64,000 nucleotides of DNA from Candidatus Gastranaerophilales bacterium (GCA_944325635.1 CALVBD010000001.1:744001-808000), one strand, 5' to 3'; shown: positions 53,644 through 63,989, counted from the first letter of the stretch. Made by a program: numbers and translations. Notes: generated by a model not told the origin, from the sequence alone.

Positions 53644-55677
53644 TTAATCTTCTTTTTCTTTAAGGATATTTGTAAATTTATCCAGACGCCCTAAAAGTGG
53701 TTCCATTTTTCTATGAAGCTCATTTTTATATTGAAGAGCATCGGCATTCGCTTCTTTTAATAATTCGTCATATTTTACATGATCATTTTTATATTGTTTT
53801 ATGGCATCTTTCTTTTTATTGAGATATTGAACATACTGCCTGTCCATTTGCGCTTTCACGGCAATTGTCAGAATTTCAGGGAGATTAAGAGCTGTAGGAT
53901 TATCACTTGAAAGATTCTTGTAGTAAGCATCCTCATAATCTTTTGATAATCTTAATTTCCAATTCGTACTATAATTTTTACCGCCATAATTATAAACCTG
54001 ATTTATTCCAAAGAAATCTGGAAATGCAATTTGAATTTTCTCAGAATTCATAAATAATTCCGCGAATTTTGCTTTTACTCTATCCATAGGGTTATTACTA
54101 ATCCGAGCGCAAAATGCGTCACGTTCTTTTGCTCTCGCTTCATCCCAATGTAAAAATCCGGCAAGATACATCGGATTCCACGCGTCATGATTTCTTACCC
54201 AAGCCTGTTCTCTTATTAGCTTTAATGCAGGCTGGCTGTCGTGAGAACCCAAAAGTGCCCAGTTTTTACGAGAAGATCCTTCCGAACGGGCAAATTCAAG
54301 CTGGGTTATCCCGGGCAAATTATGCTTTTTCTTATAAACTTCATAAAACCAGGTTCCGTCATTATTGGATAAATCTTCCCAGACAGCATCTTGAGGATCA
54401 AGTCCGTGCTCTCTCATTGATGGTATAATTATTTTTTCAAGTATTTTTTTATAATTTCCTTGAGGATCAAACCCAAGATGCGACATATTTCCTGCATTAA
54501 ATTTATCAGAAAGGTTATCATTTTCGTATTCTACGGAATTTTCATCATAGATATACGGATCAATTAAGCCAAGAGCATGGTCAACTCTCACATTATCACA
54601 ATCTTCAAGAGCTGCATCTATTTTATTTTTCAAAAGAATACCGGCCGTTGCCAGAGTTCCGTCCTCTTTAAACAATTTGTTAGGATCAAGAACAGGAACA
54701 TCCCATAATTGCGGACCATCATTTTTACCTCCATTCGGACACCCCATTCTCCAACCAGGCAGAAATGCTTCCTGATTTATCCACTCATCGCAAGGAGAAA
54801 AACCGACCAAAAGATCACTTATGTATTTAAAATTATTATCTTTTCTAAACTTTTTATTCTCCTCAATTTGCTTATCCGCAATAAACTGTTCAAAGGTATA
54901 TACGTTAAGGTCTTTTTTAAATTTTGAAGTCAAATAGTTATACCTGTCAATAGCTTCAACATTCTTGGCTTTTAACTGTTTCAATAGATCTTTATCCAAC
55001 GAATTTTCCCATATTCTAAAATCACCTGTTCCGTATGTCTTACTTAAAACTCTAAATAAGCCCTCTTTTATCAGTCTGTTTTTATTATGTTTTTTAAATT
55101 CCTGATATTCCCCGTTAAGTTTTATCGCGTTAGGATTTTTTTCTAAAAGCTTCTTCTGAAAATTATCGTATGCAGCATTTAATGCTATATCATAATTCTC
55201 AAATCCGTCGTAAAAATGGGAATATGAATAATTTTTATCATCTGAAGGGTATTTTATTTCCAGAGTATGCAAAAGCCCGTTTGTCATTTTATCACTTAAA
55301 ATGTTCGCATACTTATCCTGTTTTAACGCTTTTAAATCAATAAATAATTCATTTCTGGCAAATACAGTCGATTTATAAGGAGACACATCGGCTTTGGAAA
55401 TTTTGCCATTCGGACCAAGTTGATTGTTATTAAAACCATGAAGCTTTTCAAATTCAATGACATCTTCTGATTCCTGAGAATATGGCGAGCCAACACCAAA
55501 ATCCTGAGATTCTACAGGAAAACAAGAACCATGCATTATCATTGCAACCTCTTTAATACCAAGATAGTCAAATGCCTGCTGGATTGTATCCTGCCGATAT
55601 TCCTGCTTTTCGTTTTCACGAAGACGTCTCCGGAAAACAGGCGCATTATATGCGCTTGAAATATTCATGACCTTCAT
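53644..55677 (-). CDS. malQ: Divergent GH77 4-alpha-glucanotransferase
   Basis: MalQ transfers alpha-1,4-glucan segments between maltodextrins. Landmarks in this 677-residue protein: LLVGFSPCDEW.. and QLWDVPVLDPNKL (about residue 320), NVRVDHALGLIDPYIY (nucleophile Asp, about 363), AVWEDLSNNDGTWFYEV (acid/base Glu, about 427) and LGSHDSQPALKLI (Asp, about 478). Sequence between motifs is unusual and the N-terminus MKVMNISSAYNAPVFRRRL carries the same kind of tag as the GH13 at 14294. It is last in a long minus-strand run. Confidence 0.88.
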   Translation of the reverse strand: MKVMNISSAYNAPVFRRRLRENEKQEYRQDTIQQAFDYLGIKEVAMIMHGSCFPVESQDFGVGSPYSQESEDVIEFEKLHGFNNNQLGPNGKISKADVSPYKSTVFARNELFIDLKALKQDKYANILSDKMTNGLLHTLEIKYPSDDKNYSYSHFYDGFENYDIALNAAYDNFQKKLLEKNPNAIKLNGEYQEFKKHNKNRLIKEGLFRVLSKTYGTGDFRIWENSLDKDLLKQLKAKNVEAIDRYNYLTSKFKKDLNVYTFEQFIADKQIEENKKFRKDNNFKYISDLLVGFSPCDEWINQEAFLPGWRMGCPNGGKNDGPQLWDVPVLDPNKLFKEDGTLATAGILLKNKIDAALEDCDNVRVDHALGLIDPYIYDENSVEYENDNLSDKFNAGNMSHLGFDPQGNYKKILEKIIIPSMREHGLDPQDAVWEDLSNNDGTWFYEVYKKKHNLPGITQLEFARSEGSSRKNWALLGSHDSQPALKLIREQAWVRNHDAWNPMYLAGFLHWDEARAKERDAFCARISNNPMDRVKAKFAELFMNSEKIQIAFPDFFGINQVYNYGGKNYSTNWKLRLSKDYEDAYYKNLSSDNPTALNLPEILTIAVKAQMDRQYVQYLNKKKDAIKQYKNDHVKYDELLKEANADALQYKNELHRKMEPLLGRLDKFTNILKEKED

Positions 55678-55709
55678 ACTATTCTTAAAACTCCTAAAAA
55701 TAAATTTTG

Positions 55710-57188
55710 CTATATGCTGCTGATTAATTCTATAGGATAGTTACACCCTATTTCTTCTCTTGATAAAACAGTTATATCATTAATATAATTTGAAAGCAAT
55801 GTGAAAAACAAATGTCTGAATTCCATTGGTACGAGAAGAATTATTGATGAAATTTCATACTGCTTTGCCTGTTTTATAATCTTTCTTGCTAATTTTTCTG
55901 CGAAATCCCCGTCTATTTTTATTATAAAATCTTCGTTTTCTTCAAAACTCGGAACAAATGCATCCAGCGTTTTTTCACTTATTTCTAATACAGGAATTAC
56001 TCCATCCTTATTTAAATACGTTTTACAAAACTTACGAGCCATTGAAATTCTTAGTTTTTTTAATAGTTCGGATTTTGGACAGTCATCAGCAAAATCATTT
56101 AACCTTTCAAAAAGATAGGTTATATCTTTTACGGAAACGCGCTCTCTTATAAGACTTGTAAGGATATATCTTAAATCAGAAAGAGATATAAAATCAGGAA
56201 TTATATTATCTACAAGATATGAATTGTTTTCGGATACAACATCAATATATTTGTCAACATCTGCGTAGTCCAAAAGTTCATCTACGTATTTAACGGCCAC
56301 AAATTCAAGCACATTAGCAATGTACTCTGTACCGGAGATACCTTTTTCCCAATAATCCTTAGTCTGACTGCGTTCAATCCATATAACTTTTCGACCTGAA
56401 ACAGCTTCAGTATCCGAAATTGAGTTTTTTGGTTTTTTATCAAGGTGCAACTCATCCTCAAAATACATAACATAATTTGGATATACAAGGGAACGAATTA
56501 CCTCGGCACCTCTGACATTTATTGTAAATTCATAAGGGTTCAGGGTCTCATCATCTTTAAATAAAATTTTCGGAATAACATAACCTAATTCGTCAGTAAG
56601 TTTTAATCTTGAACGAACTGTTGCTGAAAGTAACGCTTCTTCTTGAATATCGCTGTCATTTCCAACAAACTCCAGAAGTTCTTCACTGAGGTTCACTGAC
56701 AGTTTGTCTTCATGCAATCTTGAATACATAACATCCGGGGATGTAGCTTTTGCCAATTCAGATTTTAGCACATCCAGTTCTTTTAGACCTGCTGAAATTT
56801 TATCATTAAGTTTTTTTCTTCCAACTGAAGCAGGAGGTTCTTTTTCAAGCTCTGCTTTAATCTTATTTATTTTTGCCTGTTGATTTTTTATTTTCAATTG
56901 AATATCAACACAGTCCTCGTAAGGAGTTCTTGTTGGTGAAAGCATTTTCTCCATCTGGCTTTTAAAAGAAGAAATATTTATTATATCGCCGCTTTCATCT
57001 TCTTTATCTGTTTTCAATTCAGACATAAAAATACAGTTATATTTGAAACCTTCATCCGTTTCAACTTCATTCATACTATAGAGTTCCCAACCGTTCATTG
57101 ACATTTCATTCAGCAAATTCTGAAGTTCCTGAATATTTTCACTTGAACAACTTCTTATTATATACTGCATTTTATTACTCTTAAACAT
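55710..57188 (-). CDS. Soluble protein with an FlhA-type cytoplasmic domain
   Basis: The 492-residue protein has no membrane segment. Residues about 7-56 (MQYIIRSCSSENIQELQNLLNEMSMNGWELYSM) resemble DUF4177; about 95-150 is a coiled coil. From about 190 it follows the C-terminal domain of FlhA/InvA export-gate proteins in order: LTDELGYVIPKILFKDDETLNPYEFTINVRGAEV, a WIE element, TEYIANVLEFVAVKYVDELLDY, NIIPDFISLSDLRYILTSLIRERVSVKDI, and late strands IILLVPMEFRHLFFTLLSNYINDITVLSREEI. True FlhA has eight N-terminal membrane helices that are absent. It may dock export-like substrates or do something else; no other flagellar gene is present. Confidence 0.75.
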   Translation of the reverse strand: MFKSNKMQYIIRSCSSENIQELQNLLNEMSMNGWELYSMNEVETDEGFKYNCIFMSELKTDKEDESGDIINISSFKSQMEKMLSPTRTPYEDCVDIQLKIKNQQAKINKIKAELEKEPPASVGRKKLNDKISAGLKELDVLKSELAKATSPDVMYSRLHEDKLSVNLSEELLEFVGNDSDIQEEALLSATVRSRLKLTDELGYVIPKILFKDDETLNPYEFTINVRGAEVIRSLVYPNYVMYFEDELHLDKKPKNSISDTEAVSGRKVIWIERSQTKDYWEKGISGTEYIANVLEFVAVKYVDELLDYADVDKYIDVVSENNSYLVDNIIPDFISLSDLRYILTSLIRERVSVKDITYLFERLNDFADDCPKSELLKKLRISMARKFCKTYLNKDGVIPVLEISEKTLDAFVPSFEENEDFIIKIDGDFAEKLARKIIKQAKQYEISSIILLVPMEFRHLFFTLLSNYINDITVLSREEIGCNYPIELISSI

Positions 57189-57197
57189 CTTAACCCC

Positions 57198-57968
57198 TTA
57201 CTGTTTATTTTTTTCGATAAGAATTTTTAAGGCCTCTATAGCTGTTTTGATAGCTTTATCAGTATCGTGAACAACTGGATTTTCGAGCCCTTGCTTTTCA
57301 CGTTCCTGATTGGCTACCGTTAAAAACACAGATCCTGTTTTTACTCTGAGAAAGCTTGATACTATAAACAGAGCTGCAGACTCCATTTCTGAGGCAAGAC
57401 AACCCAGTCGTTTCCAAGCTTCCCATTTATTTTCAAGTTCATAATTAACAGGCATAATCCCCGGATTATGCTGCCCGTAAAAAGAATCTTTACACTGCAC
57501 TACACCGGTAAAAGAATTATATCCAAGTTGTACAGCGGCCTGTCTCAAAGAATTAACAATATCAATATCGGCTACAGCCGGAAATTCAATCGGTGCATAC
57601 TCTTTGCTCGTTCCTTCCATACGAATTGCCCCGGAGGCAATAACGATATCACCGCCTTTAACGTTTAAATCAATACCGCCGCATGTCCCGACACGAATAA
57701 AGGTATCAGCACCGACTTTCACCAATTCTTCCAATGCAATTGCAGCAGAAGCACCGCCAATACCTGTTGACGTTACACTGACCTTCTCGCCGTTTAAATA
57801 ACCTGTATAGGTTGTGAATTCTCTTCTATCCGCAATCAATACCGGTTCATCAAAATAGTCGGCAATTTTTTTACATCTTTTCGGATCTCCAGGTAACAAA
57901 ACATATTTTCCGACATCTCCGTCTTTTAAACCGATATGATACTGTTCACCGTTTTCGGAATAATTCAT
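57198..57968 (-). CDS. udp: Uridine phosphorylase-type nucleoside phosphorylase
   Basis: It cleaves uridine with phosphate to uracil and ribose-1-phosphate. The 256-residue protein has [18 protein letters not shown] (phosphate loop), [46 protein letters not shown], and [20 protein letters not shown] with the ribose-binding EMES. Subgroup by sequence is the uridine phosphorylase rather than purine type. It lies 9 bases after skp; cdd, which makes uridine, is at 34031. Confidence 0.93.
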   Translation of the reverse strand: MNYSENGEQYHIGLKDGDVGKYVLLPGDPKRCKKIADYFDEPVLIADRREFTTYTGYLNGEKVSVTSTGIGGASAAIALEELVKVGADTFIRVGTCGGIDLNVKGGDIVIASGAIRMEGTSKEYAPIEFPAVADIDIVNSLRQAAVQLGYNSFTGVVQCKDSFYGQHNPGIMPVNYELENKWEAWKRLGCLASEMESAALFIVSSFLRVKTGSVFLTVANQEREKQGLENPVVHDTDKAIKTAIEALKILIEKNKQ

Positions 57969-57977
57969 ATCTCACCC

Positions 57978-58433
57978 TTAATTAGCTGACTTTAACTTTT
58001 GTATAACAAGATCTGAAATATCAACACCACCGACAAAAATTACTCTAAAATCGACAATCGCATCAAGTTTTTGCTCAACAAGAACCTGTTTTGCCGCTGC
58101 CTGAATTTTATTGAAAACTAATTCTTCTTTTTGGGATTTCAACTTCAGATAAGCATCTTGCTTCGCTGTAAATTCACGAGCTGTTGCATCTTCAAAGTTT
58201 TGTTTTTTCAAAGGTGTATCAAGTGCTTTGTACTGCTTTTCTTTATCAACCATATACTGTTGTAATTCAAGAGCCTTTGCATCAATTTCTTTAACTGCCT
58301 GCTGTGCAAGAGGATATGCAGCCTGAACTTTTTGATAATCAATATATCCTACACCGCCGGCAAAAGCCTGACTTCCCATAGTCAATGCAACACCGCCCAA
58401 GAAAACCATTGTTGCTAATCCTAGTTTTTTCAT
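57978..58433 (-). CDS. Skp/OmpH-family periplasmic chaperone
   Basis: It escorts outer-membrane proteins across the periplasm to the Bam machine. The 151-residue product has a signal peptide (MKKLGLATMVFLGGVALTMGSQAFA) and the Skp-type opening GYIDYQKVQAAYPLAQQAVKEIDAKALELQQY, then long helices forming a coiled coil and a short C-terminal strand region (LDAIVDFRVIFVGGVDIS). bamA is 18 bases upstream, the classical pair. Confidence 0.92.
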   Translation of the reverse strand: MKKLGLATMVFLGGVALTMGSQAFAGGVGYIDYQKVQAAYPLAQQAVKEIDAKALELQQYMVDKEKQYKALDTPLKKQNFEDATAREFTAKQDAYLKLKSQKEELVFNKIQAAAKQVLVEQKLDAIVDFRVIFVGGVDISDLVIQKLKSAN

Positions 58434-58451
58434 ATATTACCTCCATTATTT

Positions 58452-60380
58452 TTAGTAAATTAAATCGCCTACACCAAATGTAAAGTATCCGTTCGGATTT
58501 CCGTTGTCACCCGGATTGGTAAGCGGAATACCGTAATCAACTGACAACGGTCCCATACCAGGAATATACAATTTTAAACCTACACCGGCAGTAACAGCAT
58601 AACCAGGTCTGTCATACAAAGTATCTGCAAGTGTATTGTTAAAGATTTTACCTGCATCCATCCAAACTGTAAATCTTATATTATCAAGAAATTTAATCTT
58701 TCTGGCAAGCCTTGTTCTGTCAAGGAACGGAATAGGTGTTGCAAATTCTGCAGACCCCATAACAAACGCATCGCCGGTACCAACACCACTCATTTTGAAA
58801 CCTCTGATAGTATACGGACCGCCCAGTCTGTATGCCATTACATCAGGCATATTGTCCCCGTGAATTTTTCCTCCTGCTTTTGCCATAAGAGAAAATGAAG
58901 ACTTCTTACCTACAGGAATATATTGTTTAACCATACCCTGTAATTTACCATGAGTCTTGTCAAAGTCTATCAATCCTATATCTTCAGAAAATCTTATACT
59001 TGCTAAGGTACCTTTTCGAGTAACAACACCGCCTTCACGGGTATCATAGACAAGAGCAGGGCTGAGTGACATAAATAATCCGCCTTCTAACTGATTAGCA
59101 CGTTCAGAAATTGGAACATTATACTTGTTAAACAAACCTGCAATTTTATCAAAATTTCCTTCTCTCAAGTCAATATGTTCCAGACCTAGAGAGAATGTTG
59201 ATGTCAGGTGTTTATTTTTCTTAAACCTGTGAGCCACAGTAGCTTCACCGCCAATACGCCGTTCAACAGCAAGAGGAACCTGATAGCTGCCAAAGTCTCT
59301 AAAGAAGATTTTACTCATAAGGGATGTATCAGCATTAAGAAAATGAGGTTCAAAGAAACTCAATTCAAACTGCATATTAATTCGTCTTTCTATAGATGCG
59401 TCGTTTAAAATTACACCGGAACCAACTAAACCGCTGAGTGAAACTCTCTGGTTACGACCGAGGAAGTTATTATCAGCAATACCCAATGAACCGAACACTC
59501 CGGTTACGGAATCAAGACCGCCGCCTACAGAAATACTTGCGGTACGCTGTTCCTGAACATTTATTGTGATGTCATAGGTATCAGGATTATCTGCACAAGG
59601 TTCAATTTCTCGCGTAACATCTTTAAATGCCTGAGTAGCATATAAACGTACCAGATCTTCTTTTACCTGATTTTCATTGTACACCATGCCAGGCTCAACA
59701 AGAACATTTCGTTCAATAACAAAATCCTTTGTTTTTTCGTTGCCTGCAATTGCTATTGAATTAATTGTACCTTCTTTAATTTCAATATTAACCGTACCGT
59801 CGGGATCATCGGTTACGGAAGCAACACGGGCAAGGATATAACCTTTTGAGGTGTACATCTCCTGAATTTTCGATATTGCAGCATTCAACTGCGCAATATT
59901 CTGGGGTTTGCCTTTCATATCCAAAAGCGGGGTAAGTATTTCTTCTGTTGAAACTACGGTATTTCCTTCTATTGTAAAATCTGTTACAGGGGAATTTTCT
60001 TCAAGGATTATTTTTAAGGTTACTGTTCCATCGGAATTATTTACGGGAATAGCCCTCATTTTTTCAGTAAAATAGCCTGTTTCATAGATACTTCTCAAAT
60101 CAGCCTGAACTGTATCTCGATTATATACATCTCCTGCTTTCATGTGAATTTTATCTTTGACAACATCCTGCGAAAGAACATTCAAACCATGGATTTCGAT
60201 ATCTTTAATAACTCGTTCGCTTTTTTCAGCGGTAAGATTTGCAGATGATGAGGATGCATCTTCTTTAGCGGATGAATTATCCGCACCCCAGAAATCATCT
60301 GCGGCTAAAGAATGCAAAGGGCATACTGCGATAATTATTAGAGCAATTATAAGCTTATATATTTTTGTGTACACTTTCAA
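58452..60380 (-). CDS. bamA: Outer-membrane assembly factor BamA
   Basis: BamA inserts beta-barrel proteins into the outer membrane. The 642-residue product has a signal peptide (to about residue 27), then about three POTRA domains (EIHGLNVLSQDVVKDKIHMKAGDVYNRD; DFTIEGNTVVSTEEI; IAIAGNEKTKDFVIERNVLVEPGMVYNENQV) and a 16-strand barrel with the Omp85 landmark YRLGGPYTIRGFKMSGVG and end YFTFGVGDLIY. Fewer POTRAs than the five in E. coli agree with cyanobacteria-like Omp85. It proves a diderm envelope. Confidence 0.95.
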   Translation of the reverse strand: MKVYTKIYKLIIALIIIAVCPLHSLAADDFWGADNSSAKEDASSSSANLTAEKSERVIKDIEIHGLNVLSQDVVKDKIHMKAGDVYNRDTVQADLRSIYETGYFTEKMRAIPVNNSDGTVTLKIILEENSPVTDFTIEGNTVVSTEEILTPLLDMKGKPQNIAQLNAAISKIQEMYTSKGYILARVASVTDDPDGTVNIEIKEGTINSIAIAGNEKTKDFVIERNVLVEPGMVYNENQVKEDLVRLYATQAFKDVTREIEPCADNPDTYDITINVQEQRTASISVGGGLDSVTGVFGSLGIADNNFLGRNQRVSLSGLVGSGVILNDASIERRINMQFELSFFEPHFLNADTSLMSKIFFRDFGSYQVPLAVERRIGGEATVAHRFKKNKHLTSTFSLGLEHIDLREGNFDKIAGLFNKYNVPISERANQLEGGLFMSLSPALVYDTREGGVVTRKGTLASIRFSEDIGLIDFDKTHGKLQGMVKQYIPVGKKSSFSLMAKAGGKIHGDNMPDVMAYRLGGPYTIRGFKMSGVGTGDAFVMGSAEFATPIPFLDRTRLARKIKFLDNIRFTVWMDAGKIFNNTLADTLYDRPGYAVTAGVGLKLYIPGMGPLSVDYGIPLTNPGDNGNPNGYFTFGVGDLIY

Positions 60381-60467
60381 CAGATTTGATCCCTTAAAAT
60401 CTTCCTCATGTATTAAACATTATATCACAAACAGATTAAAGTAAAAAACTTAATATTTATATACAAA

Positions 60468-61280
60468 TTATTCACTTATTATCAGCTTGTAGACTTCATT
60501 TTTGTTATATCCGTATAGGACAGACAAAATTGTTGAGATATCTTTTGCTTTAAAATTTTTCAACTTTAATATATTTATTTTCTTTTCCAATTCTGCAACA
60601 TCCTCATTTTTAGAGGATTTGTATAACATACCGACAATTTCGCCCTTGAGTGTATTTGTTCGAAAATAGGTTATTACATTTTGAATATTGTCTATAATTA
60701 CTTCTTCAAAAACTTTTGTTAATTCTCTGCCTATTGCTACCTTTGCATTTTTGTCATATTCAGAAATTATTTCAAGAGTATCCATTAATCTGTTCGGGGA
60801 GTCGTAGAATACTATATCGTTTTTAGAGGATTGTTTTAATACTTCCAGGATTTGAGATTTTGTCTTTGGTAAAAATCCGACAAAGGTAAACGGCTCATCC
60901 CCGCGCGGAACCTGCGATAAAAATGTAACAACGGCATTCGCCCCCGGAAGGGCGGTTATTTTTATATTGTTCTTTCGCAATTCTTCTACAAGAATTGAAC
61001 CGGGATCGCAAAAAAGAGGGGTTCCTGCATCTGAGACCAGCGCCATTTTCTTCCCTGACTTTATGATTTCAAGAAAAGATTGAAGCCGTTCTTTTTCATT
61101 AAATTTGTGATAGGAAATGCATTTTGTCTTTATATCAAAATGGTTAAGAAGCTTTTGCGTAACCCTCATATCTTCACAAGCAATAATATCGACACTTTGA
61201 AGAACTTCTATTGCTCTGTTTGTAATATCGCCAAGATTTCCGATAGGGGTCGGAACTATGTAAAAATCATATTCTTTCAT
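60468..61280 (-). CDS. rsmI: 16S rRNA (cytidine-1402-2'-O)-methyltransferase
   Basis: RsmI adds the 2'-O-methyl to C1402, the same nucleotide as RsmH. The 270-residue protein has YIVPTPIGNLGDITNRAIEVL, DIIACEDMRVTQKLL (usual form EDTR-T--LL), LVSDAGTPLFCDPGSILV, ITALPGANAVVTFLSQVPRGDEPFTFVGFLP and IGRELTKVFEEV. It ends 88 bases upstream of bamA on the same strand. Confidence 0.96.
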   Translation of the reverse strand: MKEYDFYIVPTPIGNLGDITNRAIEVLQSVDIIACEDMRVTQKLLNHFDIKTKCISYHKFNEKERLQSFLEIIKSGKKMALVSDAGTPLFCDPGSILVEELRKNNIKITALPGANAVVTFLSQVPRGDEPFTFVGFLPKTKSQILEVLKQSSKNDIVFYDSPNRLMDTLEIISEYDKNAKVAIGRELTKVFEEVIIDNIQNVITYFRTNTLKGEIVGMLYKSSKNEDVAELEKKINILKLKNFKAKDISTILSVLYGYNKNEVYKLIISE

Positions 61281-61363
61281 AAGAGTATTTTATCACAAAT
61301 GCGTTTTATTTACATTTTTGTTTTCCTGTCCAACTGAGATCCGTACAATACAGATAATCCATA

Positions 61364-62533
61364 TTAATTAAATAATTTTTCGGTATATACCTTCATTCTA
61401 TCGGTTATCTGATTGTAATTTACGGAAACGGGCGTAGGTTTTGATGTTTCGATAACATCAAGGAAAACTTTCGCATTTAAAGGCCTTTGTCCGTCCAAAA
61501 AATATTTTGAATTTGCAACGTCAATTCTTGCAGGAACAATAAGACCGCTTTGTGTCATTTTTTGGATACTTTCTTTTGATGAAAGAAATTTAATTAACAA
61601 AAACGCTTCTTGTTTGTGTTGTGAAGATTTTGCAATCGCACAGCCTGAGGCATCCAACGGAACAATACTACCTGCCGCACCTTTTGGAAAAGGCGCTATA
61701 TCCCAGTCAAAATTTGCTTCTTCTCTATACTTAGGGACAAGCCATCTGCCTGATAAATGCATGGCAAGCTTACCTTGCAAAAACATCTGTGCCATTGTTG
61801 CACTGGCACTTTCCGATTTCAAAGGCGCAACGTGATACCTTTTTCTTAAATCTGCATACAATGTCAAACCTCTTTGGGTATTTTCTTCATGAGTAATATC
61901 TTTTGTTACATCATCAGAAAGCACTCCGCCGCCTTCACTCATAAGATAAGGCAAATAAAAAAGTAAATCCTCTTCAAAACTTATCCCGAAAACATCCTGA
62001 CTGTTTGTCAATTTCTCAGCCGCTGCCAAAAACTCATCAAAAGTCCAGCCATTTTTCGGGTATGGAACATTCATACGGTCAAAAATTTCTTTATTATAAT
62101 ATATTACAAGATTTGAAACATCTCGAGGAACAGCATATAACTTTCCTTTCCAAGAAAGGGCCTGAAGAGCTTTTTCATAATAGTCTCCGCGGTTTATTTC
62201 TATATTGCTCAAATCTTCCAACACTCCGGCATTTGCATACACCGGGAGGTAGAGATTATTTATAAAAATAACATCCGGAGCAGTATTTGAGGCAAACAAA
62301 AGATGAATTTTTTGAAAATAGTTTTGAGGAATATGCATAAATTCTATTTTCAAATCAGGATTTGCCTTTTCAAAATCTTTCAATAAGGGAATAATAATAT
62401 CAATTTCAGACTTTGATCCCCAGCTTGCAAATTTTATAACAGTCCTGCTATCTTTGCTACTGCCATAAAATGCGCAAATGCACAAGAAAAGACTCCCTGC
62501 TACTATTAAACCTGCTATTATTTTTTTTAACAT
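61364..62533 (-). CDS. ABC-transporter extracellular sugar-binding protein
   Basis: The 389-residue protein belongs to the family-1 solute-binding proteins (MalE/UgpB type). An N-terminal hydrophobic segment (MLKKIIAGLIVAGSLFLCICAF) is followed by TVIKFASWGSKSEIDIIIPLLKDFEKANPDLKIEFMHIPQNYFQKI, APDVIFINNLYLPVYANAGVLEDLS, LVIYYNKEIFDRMNVPYPKNGWTFDEFL and GKLAMHLSGRW. Whether the Cys in LFLC/CICA is lipidated is unclear. No permease or ATPase lies in the window, so it may serve a distant transporter. A carbohydrate ligand is inferred from family. Confidence 0.88.
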   Translation of the reverse strand: MLKKIIAGLIVAGSLFLCICAFYGSSKDSRTVIKFASWGSKSEIDIIIPLLKDFEKANPDLKIEFMHIPQNYFQKIHLLFASNTAPDVIFINNLYLPVYANAGVLEDLSNIEINRGDYYEKALQALSWKGKLYAVPRDVSNLVIYYNKEIFDRMNVPYPKNGWTFDEFLAAAEKLTNSQDVFGISFEEDLLFYLPYLMSEGGGVLSDDVTKDITHEENTQRGLTLYADLRKRYHVAPLKSESASATMAQMFLQGKLAMHLSGRWLVPKYREEANFDWDIAPFPKGAAGSIVPLDASGCAIAKSSQHKQEAFLLIKFLSSKESIQKMTQSGLIVPARIDVANSKYFLDGQRPLNAKVFLDVIETSKPTPVSVNYNQITDRMKVYTEKLFN

Positions 62534-62594
62534 AATTATTTATTTCTGAACAATCCGGTGTCACTATATTCTGGACTTAGAAATCAGTAGAACA

Positions 62595-63989
62595 TTAGAG
62601 TTCAATCAGTACACCCATATTATTTTCGCTAACTTCTACAAGAGATCTGAAGCCGTCAGTTTTTACCATATAAACATTCGGATTATCCTTTCTTACCTGC
62701 AGCGGTTTTTCTATAGGACGATCGAATTTTTTAAGGACAAAAACTTCTTCTTTAATCCTTCCGATTAAAGCTGTTTCACCGTCAACGTTTACAAGATAAA
62801 AACCTCTGTCTTTATCAATATTAAAACCGGATTTTACAATAAGTCCGTTAAGATAACTTTCCTGAGTTTCTGATTTCAATTGAGAAATAGGATTTGTCAT
62901 TGTTTTTTCATTGTGAAGGTTCTGTTTCATTGAAGGTTTTATATTTGCAAGGCTGCTTGCAACTTTATTTGATAATTCTTCAGAGGCTGTGACTTTACTC
63001 ATATCATCCGACAATGCAAAAAATTCATCTATTGTAGCCATCATGTAACCTGTATTATCGTCTTTTACGGAAGATTGTGATTTTGGCTGCGGCTTAGGAG
63101 TATTTTTTGCAACAACAGGTTTCGGTGTGGAAACTTTTAAATTATCCGGCAAAAATCTGCTGCTTTTAGCAATTAAATCAGCTGCACTCAGATTTGCACC
63201 TTCCAGAAGTCTCGGATTTGAGTGAAGTTTTGAATAGCCGAGGTGAACATGTTTTCCCTCCTGATATGCTGCACGTTTAACTTCCTCCGGAGTTTTCGGC
63301 AACGGGATATTTCTGTGAGTTTCCTGCAGCATAGGAGTATTTGCAAAAGCCTTTAATTTTTTGATTTTAGGTGCTTTTGAAATTTCCGACATTTTAGCAG
63401 AGATGGCATTATCCTCACTTTGAACAGCTTTAAAATTCTGTTCAAGAGCTTTTAAGATAGCATCGTCATCCAAATCTGTTTTTTCAACTGAAGGCGATTC
63501 GTGAAGAATTTTTTCAAGGCGATCAACAGATTGAGGTTCTGTCTTATCTACAGGAGGTTTCTCTATTATCTCTTTTGAAAGAGTATTTGCCTTTTCTGCT
63601 TCCAAATTATTAATCTGTCTTTCCATCTCCTTAACTGCCTCACTAATTTCTACTTTTGATTTTTGTGTTACTTTTTTAATTTTTTTAGTTTTGACTTTAG
63701 GCGCAACATTAACCGTTTCTTTTACATCTTCCTGAGATACAAAAGAAGGTTGAGCCTCCGGTTTAGCCGACAAGGCGGCTGCCGCAGGAATTTTTGCAAA
63801 ACCGCTGGTATCAGAAGCAAGTTTTTTCGGAGACTTTTCATAATTTTTGTTAGACACGGCTACAAATTTCTGGTATTTTTCCTGCCAGTTCATATCTGCA
63901 TTTATTATGTGATCATAATTATTAACCGGATCTTTTTTATTCTTCAAATTTGCAATAAATGTCTTTTTCAATATTGACGAGTTCTGCAT
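62595..63989 (-). CDS. Long charged protein with a conserved-looking C-terminal domain
   Basis: At least 464 residues; the ATG at 63989 is near the window edge, the frame is still open beyond it, so the start is uncertain. The first ~370 residues are Lys/Glu/Pro/Ala-rich and mostly disordered with predicted coiled coil (KVEISEAVKEMERQINNLEAEKANTLSKEI). The last ~100 (ESYLNGLIVKSGFNIDKDRGFYLVNVDGETALIGRIKEEVFVLKKFD...VYMVKTDGFRSLVEVSENNMGVLIEL) look like a compact beta domain. It was not recognised; a linker or scaffold role is possible. Confidence 0.65.
   Translation of the reverse strand: MQNSSILKKTFIANLKNKKDPVNNYDHIINADMNWQEKYQKFVAVSNKNYEKSPKKLASDTSGFAKIPAAAALSAKPEAQPSFVSQEDVKETVNVAPKVKTKKIKKVTQKSKVEISEAVKEMERQINNLEAEKANTLSKEIIEKPPVDKTEPQSVDRLEKILHESPSVEKTDLDDDAILKALEQNFKAVQSEDNAISAKMSEISKAPKIKKLKAFANTPMLQETHRNIPLPKTPEEVKRAAYQEGKHVHLGYSKLHSNPRLLEGANLSAADLIAKSSRFLPDNLKVSTPKPVVAKNTPKPQPKSQSSVKDDNTGYMMATIDEFFALSDDMSKVTASEELSNKVASSLANIKPSMKQNLHNEKTMTNPISQLKSETQESYLNGLIVKSGFNIDKDRGFYLVNVDGETALIGRIKEEVFVLKKFDRPIEKPLQVRKDNPNVYMVKTDGFRSLVEVSENNMGVLIEL

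Noticed and set aside
61364-62533. Lipoprotein assignment for the sugar-binding protein
   Set aside because: The residues before the Cys do not fit a standard lipobox well, so lipidation was not claimed.
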